From contig NZ_JBPPLZ010000005.1 in NCBI RefSeq assembly GCF_051535235.1, forward strand, positions 191,863-255,862: a stretch of 64,000 nucleotides of DNA, in the 5' to 3' direction. Under the pieces are notes generated by a model, which was not told the DNA's origin, did no database searches, and saw only the letters and a list, made by a program, of their open reading frames with translations. This document shows positions 55,047 to 63,892 of this stretch, one piece after another. The DNA is from Nitrobacter sp051535235. Lineage in GTDB: Bacteria; Pseudomonadota; Alphaproteobacteria; Rhizobiales; Xanthobacteraceae. Position 1 is the first letter of the stretch. Every line of letters begins with the position of its first letter. Both the position numbers and the translations under genes were made by a program.

Positions 55047-56243
55047 ATGTCCAACCCTGCACCCGTTACCGACTGGGTTCACGATTTCGACCATACCGAC
55101 CCGACCTGGACCGAAAATCCATACCCGATCTGGGACGAACTGCGCGTCAAATGTCCCGTCGCCCACACCAACCGCTTTCTCGGCGTCTACCTTCCCACCA
55201 CCTATGAGGCGGTGAAGGAAATTTGCTACGACACCGACCATTTCTCGTCGCGCCGCGTGGTGGTGCGCAGCGTTCGCCCCGAGCCGCCGCCGCCCGCGCC
55301 ACCCATCACATCGGACCCGCCCGAGCACAAGCGCGCCAAGCAGATCCTGCTGCCGCTTTTCATGCCGGAGGAGGTGAAAAAGCTGGAGCCGCGCGTTCGC
55401 GCAATCTGCAACGAGCTGATCGACAGCTTCATCAATGACGAGGGCTGCGACGCCGCGGCGCGTTACACGAAATACGTGCCGATCCGTGCCGTCACCAACA
55501 TGTTCGGTATTCCGGAAACGGACGGTGACCTTTTCATCAAATGGATTCACGAGATCCTTGAACTGGGCCTTCACGACGACGCCGTGGTGATGAAGGCGGT
55601 CCAGGAAATGATGGCTTATTTCACCGGCCACATCGAGGCGCGAAAGAAGCATCCGACCGACGACCTGATCTCGACATTGATGAATGCGCGGACCGAGGAG
55701 GGACAGCCGCTGACGGACATGCATGTGCAGGGAGCGTTGCGGTTGCTGCTGGTCGCCAGCATCGACACCACGTGGAGCGCGATCGGTTCCTCGCTCTGGC
55801 ATCTGGCGAAGACGCCGGCGGACCGCGCGCGTCTGATCGCGGAGCCTGAGCTTCTTCCGACCGCGATCGAGGAATTTCTGCGTGCCTTTTCGCCGGCATC
55901 GTCGGGCCGCGAGGTCATGAAGGAAACCACCGTCAGCGGCTGCCCGGTGAAGCCGGGCAACATGGTGCTGCTGGCATTTCCGGCCGCCAATCGCGATCCG
56001 ACAGTCTTTCCAGACGCCGACAAGGTCATCATTGACCGCAAGGACAACCGTCACATCGCTTTTGGCGTCGGCATTCACCGCTGCGTCGGCTCCCATCTGG
56101 CCCGCATGGAGATGCTCGTTGCGATCGAGGAGTGGCTGAAGCGCATTCCGGATTTCCGGCTTGATCCGTCTCGCCCGACGACATGGTCTGAAGGAAGCTT
56201 GCGCGGCCCACGCCAGCTCCCGCTGCTGTTCGGAAAAAGTTGA
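55047..56243 (+). CDS. Cytochrome P450 monooxygenase
   Basis: Soluble class I-type P450 of 398 residues. Heme loop FGVGIHRCVGSH with ligand C346. ExxR motif at E276-R279 (EEFLRAF). The I-helix reads LLVASIDTTWSAIG (A237-T242): the acid-alcohol pair D240/T241 is present, but the second residue is Ser where Gly is usual. The B'-C region carries an unusual proline run (EPPPPAPPITSDPPEH). ATG 55047 follows GGAGGAAT. Paired with the upstream ferredoxin. The family resembles CYPs of Rhodopseudomonas, but I cannot give a CYP number or substrate. Confidence 0.93.
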   Translation: MSNPAPVTDWVHDFDHTDPTWTENPYPIWDELRVKCPVAHTNRFLGVYLPTTYEAVKEICYDTDHFSSRRVVVRSVRPEPPPPAPPITSDPPEHKRAKQILLPLFMPEEVKKLEPRVRAICNELIDSFINDEGCDAAARYTKYVPIRAVTNMFGIPETDGDLFIKWIHEILELGLHDDAVVMKAVQEMMAYFTGHIEARKKHPTDDLISTLMNARTEEGQPLTDMHVQGALRLLLVASIDTTWSAIGSSLWHLAKTPADRARLIAEPELLPTAIEEFLRAFSPASSGREVMKETTVSGCPVKPGNMVLLAFPAANRDPTVFPDADKVIIDRKDNRHIAFGVGIHRCVGSHLARMEMLVAIEEWLKRIPDFRLDPSRPTTWSEGSLRGPRQLPLLFGKS

Positions 56244-56301
56244 CGTTGCCGGCCGCGCGGCATCTCGCGCCGCGACCCGCATGAGTTCAGGGAGGCCAGA
56301 C

Positions 56302-57531
56302 ATGCCGAACGAGCGTTTGCAGTTTTCCGGGTCGGACGGTTCCGAGCTTGCAGCCGCGCTGGATCTTCCCGACCGCGAACCGGCAGCCTACGCGCTGTTC
56401 GCGCATTGCTTCACCTGCGGCAAGGACGTGCTCGCGGCAAGGCGCATCGCTGCGGGACTGACGGCGCGTGGAATAGCGGTCCTGCGATTCGATTACACCG
56501 GTCTTGGCGCCAGCGAAGGGGAATTCGCCAACAGCACGTTTTCCTCCAACGTCGCCGATATCGTTCTGGCGGCCGATCATCTGCGCCGGACCCGCAGGGC
56601 GCCGGCCATCCTGATCGGCCATAGCCTCGGCGGCGCCGCCGTTCTCGCAGCCGCGGCCCGGATTCCCGAAGCGAAAGCTGTGGCGACGATCGCAGCGCCC
56701 TCCGATCCGGCCCACGTCACGCACCTGTTCGCCGATCGCGTCGCAGACATCCGCACGCAGGGCTCGGTCGAAGTCTCCCTCGCCGGCCGCCCGTTTCATA
56801 TCAAACGGGAATTTCTCGATGATATCGCCGAGCACAACCTGATGGGGCAGATTGCAGAGTTGCGGAAGGCGCTATTGATCCTGCATTCGCCGACCGACGA
56901 CATTGTCGGAATCGACAACGCCACCCGCATTTTCGTTGCTGCAAAGCATCCGAAGAGTTTCATATCGCTTTCGGGAGCCGACCATCTGTTGAGCCGGAAA
57001 AGCGACGCCGATTATGTCGCCGACGTGATCGCCTCCTGGGTGCAACGCTATCTCGAGGCAGCGCCGACCGGCGCCGTCGACGACGCAGGCCCGCGCAGCG
57101 TCGTCGTTCGAGAAACCCGCCGCAGCAAATTCCAGCAGATCGTGACCGTCGGTCCACACCGGTTGATCGCCGACGAACCAAGCACCGCCGGAGGCGACGA
57201 TACCGGACCCGGTCCGTACGATTTCCTGCTTGCAGCGCTCGGGGCCTGCACGTCTATGACGCTGCGATTGTATGCCGACCGCAAGGCGCTGCCGCTCGAT
57301 CGCGTCGACGTGACGCTTCGGCATAGCAGAATACATGCAGAGGACTGCGCCGAGTGCGAAACCAAAACCGGCATGATCGACCAGATCGAACGCGAGATCG
57401 CGATGGATGGAGCGCTCGATCAGGAGCAACGTGGGAGACTGATGGACATCGCCGACAAATGTCCGGTTCACCGGACGCTGACCTCGGAAATCCGCATCGT
57501 AACGCGCGCGTCGGAAGCGGAAGGGCTTTAG
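56302..57531 (+). CDS. Alpha/beta hydrolase fused to OsmC domain
   Basis: Bifunctional protein of 409 residues from ATG 56302 (GGGAGG upstream). Residues 1-255 are an alpha/beta hydrolase with nucleophile S108 (GHSLGGA), acid near D199/D200 (HSPTDDIVG) and H228 (GADHLL). Residues ~265-405 are an OsmC/Ohr-type domain with the redox cysteines C316 (LGACTSMT) and C387 (DKCPVHRTL). The fusion is a known family. The OsmC part reduces organic or acyl hydroperoxides, perhaps those released by the hydrolase. The next gene, convergent, is a thiosulfate-type permease. Confidence 0.93.
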   Translation: MPNERLQFSGSDGSELAAALDLPDREPAAYALFAHCFTCGKDVLAARRIAAGLTARGIAVLRFDYTGLGASEGEFANSTFSSNVADIVLAADHLRRTRRAPAILIGHSLGGAAVLAAAARIPEAKAVATIAAPSDPAHVTHLFADRVADIRTQGSVEVSLAGRPFHIKREFLDDIAEHNLMGQIAELRKALLILHSPTDDIVGIDNATRIFVAAKHPKSFISLSGADHLLSRKSDADYVADVIASWVQRYLEAAPTGAVDDAGPRSVVVRETRRSKFQQIVTVGPHRLIADEPSTAGGDDTGPGPYDFLLAALGACTSMTLRLYADRKALPLDRVDVTLRHSRIHAEDCAECETKTGMIDQIEREIAMDGALDQEQRGRLMDIADKCPVHRTLTSEIRIVTRASEAEGL

Positions 57532-57639
57532 AGCGGCTTGCATTTTGACGGAAACAAACCGATCCGTCATGGGCGGCATAGAGCCGAGTTGCTGACTGCG
57601 TGTTCTAGAACCTTTCCACTTCGCTCGAAAACGCTCTAG
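57528..57639. repeat. Repeat-like intergenic segment
   Basis: Contains TTTTGACGGAAACAAACCG and CTTCGCTCGAAAACG, words that recur at about 37793 and 37983, and near-terminal TTAGAGCG/CGCTCTAG. It fills the gap between the convergent OsmC-fusion and permease genes. Boundaries are approximate. Confidence 0.45.
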
Positions 57640-58718
57640 CGCGCCGGTGAAGCCGAATCCCGCGAAGATGCGGGTCCGTCGACGCGAAGCGGTCCGCGCA
57701 AACCGATTGCAGCGCCCGCGACGATTCCGGTGATTGCCACAAACGACGCCAGCGCCAGCGTCGAAACACCGGTCAGGCCCTGTCCCACCGAACATCCATA
57801 GGCCATCGCCCCGCCCGAACCCATGAACGCCGCGCCGGTGACCGAACGCAGCATGTGCCGCGGCGAGTTGTAGGCCTCGAGATGAAAACGGCGTGTCAGC
57901 AGTGCGGTGACAAAACTTCCGAGCACGACTCCCGGCACCAGCGCGATGCCGAAATTCATCGTCAGCCCGGTCGACAGCATCACGTATTGCACAGTATCGG
58001 CGACCGGAGCGACGAAGGTGATGGAGGTGACCGGAACCGGATTGAAATCGTCGGCGCCGAAATATCCGGTCGCGTACCATCCGCCAGCAACCAGGAGACC
58101 GATGATGAGGCCCGCCGCGATCTGGCCTGCGGAACGTCGGAATGCCGCATGCGAGAACGCGAAAATCGTCAGCGCGCCGCTGACGATTGCCCCCGCCAGC
58201 GCACGCCCGAAGGTTTCACCGAGGCCGAGCGTTCCCGCCAGCGCCGGCAGCGAGATGAAATTCGGGGCGGATTGGCTGGCTTGCAGCATGGCGATGCGCG
58301 CCGGCGCGATCAGGCCCTTCAAGGTCATCTGCGCGACGATACCGAGAACGATCACCACCACCAGCGAGCGCAGATTGCCGCGCCCCAGCAGAATCAGCGC
58401 GCGCGATCCGCAGCCGTTCGACAGCACCATGCCGTAACCGAAAATGATTCCGCCCGCGAACATCAGGGCCGCCGAGAACGACGGCTGCAGATAGATCGAT
58501 TTTCCCAGATCGACAAACCCCTCGCCGGCGAGCAACTGTGTGGCGGCGACCGCAACGCCCATCGCCAGCGCGTAGGTCCGGAGCAACCGTCCGTCGCCCT
58601 GCCCCCAATATCCGCGCAAGCTGCTCATCAGGCAGAACCCGCTCAGCAGCCCCACCACGCCGAAAACGAGGCCGATCAGAAAGCCGGCATAAACGGTGAC
58701 GTGGGGATCGGGCGGCAC
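57636..58718 (-). CDS. YeeE/YedE family permease (TsuA-like thiosulfate uptake)
   Basis: 360-residue inner-membrane protein with about nine or ten helices in two repeats. The conserved cysteines that relay thiosulfate in TsuA match: C29 (LLSGFCLMSS), C103 (LSNGCGSRAL) and one near residue 307 (AYGCSVGQGLTG). The paired motifs GYGMVLSNGCGSR and SGGAMAYGCSVGQG are the family hallmark. It would import thiosulfate or a related sulfur oxyanion. No TusA-like partner gene is adjacent; the fused OsmC protein next door also handles sulfur chemistry, but the link is inference. Confidence 0.88.
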   Translation of the reverse strand: MPPDPHVTVYAGFLIGLVFGVVGLLSGFCLMSSLRGYWGQGDGRLLRTYALAMGVAVAATQLLAGEGFVDLGKSIYLQPSFSAALMFAGGIIFGYGMVLSNGCGSRALILLGRGNLRSLVVVIVLGIVAQMTLKGLIAPARIAMLQASQSAPNFISLPALAGTLGLGETFGRALAGAIVSGALTIFAFSHAAFRRSAGQIAAGLIIGLLVAGGWYATGYFGADDFNPVPVTSITFVAPVADTVQYVMLSTGLTMNFGIALVPGVVLGSFVTALLTRRFHLEAYNSPRHMLRSVTGAAFMGSGGAMAYGCSVGQGLTGVSTLALASFVAITGIVAGAAIGLRGPLRVDGPASSRDSASPAR

Positions 58719-58827
58719 GACGTGTCCTTCTCAGTCCGACGTCATAATATGAGGTGCGTCAGCGACATCAAGCAGGCGGAGGCCGATCGGCGAAGCCAGT
58801 GCGCAAAGGATGCCCGGCTCACGATGT

Positions 58828-59079
58828 CTACTTTTTGCCTTTTGTTCCGGCTCCGAGACCCGACATGCTGGCGAACATGTCCTGAAAGCGCTCCGCCATC
58901 TTCGGATCGAAGGTAAACCAGTTCTGCAGGATCGTTTCCGGCGAAAACTTGTCGATGTTCTCCGCCATTTTCTGCTGGAGTTTGTCCATCATGGCGTTCT
59001 GCATCGGCTGAACGTCGGGAAGCCCCATAAACTGGCGGGCCTCAGCCGGCGTACACTCGATCTCGATATTCACTTTCAT
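58828..59079 (-). CDS. DUF6489-like small conserved protein
   Basis: 83 residues from ATG 59079 (AGGAG six bases upstream). Sequence MKVNIEIECTPAEARQFMGLPDVQPMQ is the recognisable start of an alphaproteobacterial small family (DUF6489-type). It is followed by an amphipathic helix rich in Met/Gln/Lys (MMDKLQQKMAENIDKF) and TILQNWFTFDPKMAERFQDMF. No signal or membrane segment. Phasin-like association has been suggested by eye only; function unknown. Confidence 0.8.
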   Translation of the reverse strand: MKVNIEIECTPAEARQFMGLPDVQPMQNAMMDKLQQKMAENIDKFSPETILQNWFTFDPKMAERFQDMFASMSGLGAGTKGKK

Positions 59080-59176
59080 GCCATGCTCCTGTATCGGCCT
59101 CGCTGCGCGAACAGTATCGCCACGAGAACACCTGCGGCGCAAGCGATCATGACACCACGCAAGTTGCAACAGAAGT

Positions 59177-60430
59177 TCAGCCAAAGCGCCCCGGAGCGAA
59201 AGGTCTTGGATCGGCCAGCGGCTCCTCGCCCGTCATCATTTCCGCCAGCAAGCGGCCCGTCACCGGGCCCAGCGTGAGGCCGTGATGCTGATGTCCGAAG
59301 TCGAACCACAATCCGGCATGGCGGGCCGCCTTTCCGATCACCGGCAGCATATCGGGCATGCACGGGCGTCGTCCCATCCACGGCGCGGCATCGATCGCCC
59401 GGCCCAGCGGAAACAGTTCGCGCGCGACGGGAAGCGTGCGCTCGATCTGCACAGGCGACGGCGGCGCATCGCGGCGGGCGAATTCGGCGCCGGTCGTCAG
59501 GCGAATGCCGCGATTCATCGGGGCCAGCAGATAGCCGCGATCCGAATCGAGAACGGGATGGTTGAGCACCGCGTTGCCGCGCGGCGCCAGATGCAGGTGA
59601 TACCCGCGCTTGATGCCGAGCGGCATGTCGTAGCCGAGAGGACGGAAGACGTCATCCGACCATGGTCCCAGGGCGATCACGGCTTCCCGCGCGGCCAACG
59701 CTCCATTCGGGCCGTCGACACGCCACGCCGCCTCACGCTGCGTCAGCGTCCGCGCGTCGGCCTCGATGAAACGGCCACCGCGACGCACGAATAACGCCGC
59801 ATAGGCTTTCGTCAGCGCGCCGGGATCCGGAACAAAGCCCGGCGCCGGCCAGTGAATGGCGCCGGTGAACGTTCCCGACAGATTGGGCTCGCGCGCAGCG
59901 ATTTCATGACTATTGAGAACGTCGGCTTCGACCCCATACCGGCGAGCGCGGTCGAGATCGGCGACGCCTTTGTCGAGCGTCGCATTCGACCGGAACAGCT
60001 TGATCCATCCTGTCCTGCGTAACAGGTGCGGCACACCCGCCTCGGCGATCAGCGCTTCGTGCTCGACGAGACTGCGGCTGATCAGCGGCAAAGCGGCCAT
60101 CGCGCTGCGCAACGCGCGCTCCGGTGAAGATGCGAGAGCGTACCGGATGAGCCACGGCAAAAACGCCGGCAGATCGCGAAAACGATAATGCGCTTCCGCG
60201 GACCGGTTCAGCGCATAACGCAGGACCTGGCGCAGATCGTAGGGAAACACGTAAGGGAACACCGACGCGCATTCGATCAGGCCGGCATTCCCGTAACTCG
60301 TCTCCTCGCCCGCGCCCTCACGACGGTCGACAAGAATGACATCCCGCCCTCTTTTCTGGAGATGCAGGGCGGCGGAAACGCCGACAATTCCCGAACCCAG
60401 CATCAGAACATCGGCTTTGACCGCCGCCAC
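59177..60430 (-). CDS. FAD-dependent D-amino-acid dehydrogenase-like oxidoreductase
   Basis: 417-residue DAO-family flavoprotein. The FAD motif is LGSGIVGVSAALHLQKRG (GSGIVG at 12-17), followed by DRREGAGEETSYGNAG, the DadA-type flavin contact. The C-terminal GHQHHGLTLGPVTGRLLAEMM fits the same group. It would oxidise D-amino acids or related amines, passing electrons to the respiratory chain. The usual DadX racemase is not adjacent, so the substrate is open. Confidence 0.88.
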   Translation of the reverse strand: MAAVKADVLMLGSGIVGVSAALHLQKRGRDVILVDRREGAGEETSYGNAGLIECASVFPYVFPYDLRQVLRYALNRSAEAHYRFRDLPAFLPWLIRYALASSPERALRSAMAALPLISRSLVEHEALIAEAGVPHLLRRTGWIKLFRSNATLDKGVADLDRARRYGVEADVLNSHEIAAREPNLSGTFTGAIHWPAPGFVPDPGALTKAYAALFVRRGGRFIEADARTLTQREAAWRVDGPNGALAAREAVIALGPWSDDVFRPLGYDMPLGIKRGYHLHLAPRGNAVLNHPVLDSDRGYLLAPMNRGIRLTTGAEFARRDAPPSPVQIERTLPVARELFPLGRAIDAAPWMGRRPCMPDMLPVIGKAARHAGLWFDFGHQHHGLTLGPVTGRLLAEMMTGEEPLADPRPFAPGRFG

Positions 60431-60698
60431 CCGACTCTCCGAACCAAAATCGCACGGCCTCGCCGAACGCTACCGTTGTTATTTAAGTATCGCCACTCGG
60501 CGGCGCAAACCTGCCTGTGATGGCGCGGACTCGTAGGCGACCCCTCGGGAAAACCTGCCGACGCCCGCTCCGACGCGGCAACATTGGGAAGAGCAAAGCG
60601 AAGCACGCATGCAAGCGGCCCGGACCGTCGCCGGGAGCTGCGATCCAATATCGCGATTCCGGTTCGATGCCCCCGCCGCCGATACGCCGTCGCGACCG

Positions 60699-63600
60699 CT
60701 ATGTCGGCCGCAACACCTTCGGGCCCGCGTCGAATTCGGCAATCTGCTTGTTGCGCTCCGATCCAAGGCCGGCCAGGTGATCGGTCGCAATCGCCACGTA
60801 GACGGCTGGAAGCACAAACAGGGTGAACATCGTTCCGATCAACATGCCCGACACGACGACCAGACCGATCGAGAACCGGCTCGCCGCTCCCGCGCCCGAT
60901 GCCGTCAGCAGCGGCAGCAGGCCGGTGACCATCGCGGCAGTCGTCATCAGGATCGGGCGCAGTCTGACCCGTGCCGCCATCTCGATCGCCGCGCGCTTGT
61001 CGAGGCGCTCGTTGAGCTGTAGTTCGTTTGCGAATTCGACCATCAAGATGCCGTGCTTGCTGATGAGGCCGATCAGCGTCAGCAGGCCCACCTGGGTATA
61101 GATGTTGATGGTCGCAACCCCGAAGAACAGCGGGATCAGCGCACCCGAGATCGCCATCGGCACGCTGATCATGATGACGAGCGGATCACGCAGGCTTTCA
61201 AACTGCGCCGCGAGCACCAGGAAAATGATGATGAGCGCGAAGCCGAAAGCGATCGCGAGCTGATTGCCTTCCGTTACATATTGGCGTGCGTCGGCGAGAT
61301 AATCGTGGCTGAAGCCCTTCGGCAGATTTTTCGCCTGCTGCTCGAGGAAGTCCACCGCCTGGCCGACCGTGACACCCGGCATCGGCACGGCCTGGAAGGT
61401 CGCCGCATTGAGCTGGTTGTAGTGCGTCAGCGCATTGGGATCGGTTTCGGTCTTGATCGTCACCAGCGTCGATAGCGGAATCTGCTGGCCGCTGACGCTC
61501 GGCACGTAGTAGCCATCGAGCGATTCCGGCGACAGGCGCAGGCCACGCGGTACCTGCGGGATCACCTGATAGGAACGTCCCTGAAGGTTGAAGCGGTTCA
61601 CGTAGTTGCCGCCGAGCAGCGTCGCCAGCGTCGCGCCGATCTGCTGCATGGTGACGCCAAGGTCGTTCGCCTTGGTCCGGTCGATGGCGACGCGCACCAC
61701 CGGCTGGTTGAACTCAAGATCACTGTCGGTGACAATGAACAGTCCGCTCTTGCGCGCGGCCTCCTTCAGCTTATTCATCTCCTCATAGACAGCCTGGAAG
61801 CCGGCCGTGGAGTAGACCACCATCTGCACAGGCAAACCGCCCGGACCACCCGGCAGCGGCGGCAGGTTGAAGGCGAAGGCGTTGACGCCCTCGACCTTGC
61901 TGACGCCGGCCTGCACCAGAGGCTTCAGCACGATCGACGAGCGCTTACGCTCATCCCACGGCTTCAGCAGCATGCCGGCGATGCCGTTGTTGATGCCCGC
62001 TGTGCCGTTGATCATGAAGCGCAGGTCGGTCTCCGGGAAGCTCGCGAACACCTTGTCGAGCTTGTCGCCGTAAAAATCCATATAGTCGATGTTGGCGTAT
62101 TGCGGTCCCTTGAGCACCGCGAACACGATGCCCTGATCCTCTTCCGGAGCCAGTTCCTTTGAGGTGTGCATGTAGAGGAAGCCAACGAGGCCGAGGATCG
62201 TCACCGCGAACAACGCCGTGATCGGCCGATAGTCGAGCGAACGATCGAGCCGGCGGCCGTACCAGTGGGTGACCGCGGTAAAGATCTTGTCGACCCTGGT
62301 GGCGAACCAGCCTTGCCCGCCGTGCTTGAGCAGCACGGAGCACATCATCGGAGACAGCGTCAGCGCGATCACGCCGGAGACGATGACCGCCCCCGCCAGC
62401 GTGAAGGCGAATTCCCGGAACAATGCGCCGGTGAGGCCACCGAGGAATCCGATCGGCGCATACACCGCGGCCAGCGTGATCGTCATCGAGATCACCGGGC
62501 CGACAATTTCGCGCGCGCCTTGCAACGACGCCTGAACCGGCGTCTTGCCCTCCTCGAGATGGCGGTGGATGTTCTCCACCACCACGATGGCATCATCGAC
62601 CACGAGGCCGATAGCCAGCACCATCGCCAGCAGTGTCAGCAGGTTGATGCTGAATCCGGCCGCCATCATAAGGCTGCACACGCCGATCAGCGACAGCGGG
62701 ATCGTCACCACCGGAATGATGACCGAGCGCAGAGAGGCGAGGAACAGGAAGATCACCACGATGACGATGACGACCGCCTCGATCAGCGTCTTTTCCACTT
62801 CGTGGATCGACGATGTGATGAATTTCGTCGAATCGTAAGCGACTTTCATCTTCAGTGACGGCGGCAGATTCCGCTCGATATCGGGAAACAGCGCACGCAC
62901 ACCGGTAACGATATTCAGCGGGTTGCCCTGCGGCGTCGCCTGCACGCCGATGAAGATTGCATGCTGGCCACTGAAGGCGACGCTTGCATCCGTGCTTTGG
63001 GCGGCGAGTTCCACCACCTGCGCGATGTCTTCCATCCGCACAAAGCCGCCGTCCTTGGCCTTCACGGTCATGCGCTTGAACTGCTCGACGCTTTGCAGGT
63101 CGGTGTTGGTCGAGACGTTCGAGATCGTGTAGTAGCCTTTGGTTCGCCCGGCGGCGGCCTGGAAGTTGTTGGCAGCGATCGCCGCCGACACCTCGGTGGT
63201 CGTGACGTTGCGGCCGGCCATCTTCACCGGATCGAGCCAGACACGCATGGCGAAGGTCTGGCCGCCCAGGATGTCAGCCGAGGCCACGCCGTCCACCGTC
63301 GAAAGAATCGGCTGCACTACGCGCGTCAGGTAATCGGAGATCGCCGAGCCTGACAGTTCGTCGCTCGAGAAGCCGATATACATCACCGCCGTGGTCTGGC
63401 CGGTGGCCTTCAGGATCACCGGATCATTGGCCTCCTTCGGTATCAGGTACTTCACCGAATTGACCTTCGCCAGCACCTCGGTGAGCGCCGCGTTCGGATC
63501 GAAGTTCAATTTGACATAGACCTTGATCTGGCTCTGGCTCTGCGTCGAGGACGAGGTGATGTAGTCGACACCCTCGGCCGACGCGACCGCCTGCTCGATC

Positions 63601-63797
63601 GGCGTGGTGATAAAGCCCTGCATCAATTCCGGCGAAGCGCCCGGATAGGCCGTGGTGACCGTGATCACGGTGTTGGACAGCTTCGGATACTGCCGGATCG
63701 GCAGGTTATAGGCCGCAGCCAGGCCGATCAGCAGGATTAGCAGGCTGACGACGACCGACAATACCGGCCGTTTGATGAAGATGTCCGTGAATGCCAT
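60699..63797 (-). CDS. HAE1-type RND multidrug efflux permease (MexI/AcrB-like)
   Basis: Inner-membrane trimeric pump component of 1032 residues from the ATG at 63797 (MAFTDIFIKRPVLSVVVSLL). Twelve helices with two large periplasmic loops. The proton-relay aspartates are in AIGLVVDDAIVVVENIHRHLEEG (TM4), and TM10 carries the conserved lysine region LIGLISKHGILMVEFANE. AYPGASPELMQGFITTPIEQAV and QSQIKVYVKLNFDPNAA are porter-domain motifs. It lies directly downstream of the adaptor gene cut by the window end; no outer-membrane factor gene is in view. Confidence 0.95.
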   Translation of the reverse strand: MAFTDIFIKRPVLSVVVSLLILLIGLAAAYNLPIRQYPKLSNTVITVTTAYPGASPELMQGFITTPIEQAVASAEGVDYITSSSTQSQSQIKVYVKLNFDPNAALTEVLAKVNSVKYLIPKEANDPVILKATGQTTAVMYIGFSSDELSGSAISDYLTRVVQPILSTVDGVASADILGGQTFAMRVWLDPVKMAGRNVTTTEVSAAIAANNFQAAAGRTKGYYTISNVSTNTDLQSVEQFKRMTVKAKDGGFVRMEDIAQVVELAAQSTDASVAFSGQHAIFIGVQATPQGNPLNIVTGVRALFPDIERNLPPSLKMKVAYDSTKFITSSIHEVEKTLIEAVVIVIVVIFLFLASLRSVIIPVVTIPLSLIGVCSLMMAAGFSINLLTLLAMVLAIGLVVDDAIVVVENIHRHLEEGKTPVQASLQGAREIVGPVISMTITLAAVYAPIGFLGGLTGALFREFAFTLAGAVIVSGVIALTLSPMMCSVLLKHGGQGWFATRVDKIFTAVTHWYGRRLDRSLDYRPITALFAVTILGLVGFLYMHTSKELAPEEDQGIVFAVLKGPQYANIDYMDFYGDKLDKVFASFPETDLRFMINGTAGINNGIAGMLLKPWDERKRSSIVLKPLVQAGVSKVEGVNAFAFNLPPLPGGPGGLPVQMVVYSTAGFQAVYEEMNKLKEAARKSGLFIVTDSDLEFNQPVVRVAIDRTKANDLGVTMQQIGATLATLLGGNYVNRFNLQGRSYQVIPQVPRGLRLSPESLDGYYVPSVSGQQIPLSTLVTIKTETDPNALTHYNQLNAATFQAVPMPGVTVGQAVDFLEQQAKNLPKGFSHDYLADARQYVTEGNQLAIAFGFALIIIFLVLAAQFESLRDPLVIMISVPMAISGALIPLFFGVATINIYTQVGLLTLIGLISKHGILMVEFANELQLNERLDKRAAIEMAARVRLRPILMTTAAMVTGLLPLLTASGAGAASRFSIGLVVVSGMLIGTMFTLFVLPAVYVAIATDHLAGLGSERNKQIAEFDAGPKVLRPT

Positions 63798-63860
63798 TGC
63801 AGGCGCTCCGTTGACGGCCGCTCCAGGTTGGAGCATGGCCGCGAGACGTTCGATCGATGC

Positions 63861-63882
63861 GGGACCGCCCCCTGGCGGTCCC
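63861..63882. repeat. Intercistronic hairpin between adaptor and pump genes
   Basis: Perfect nine-base arms GGGACCGCC (63861-63869) and GGCGGTCCC (63874-63882) with loop CCCT. It sits in the 95 bases between the adaptor stop and the permease start, where it might stabilise the adaptor message or attenuate the permease. Confidence 0.55.
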
Positions 63883-63892
63883 GGCTCGGAAA

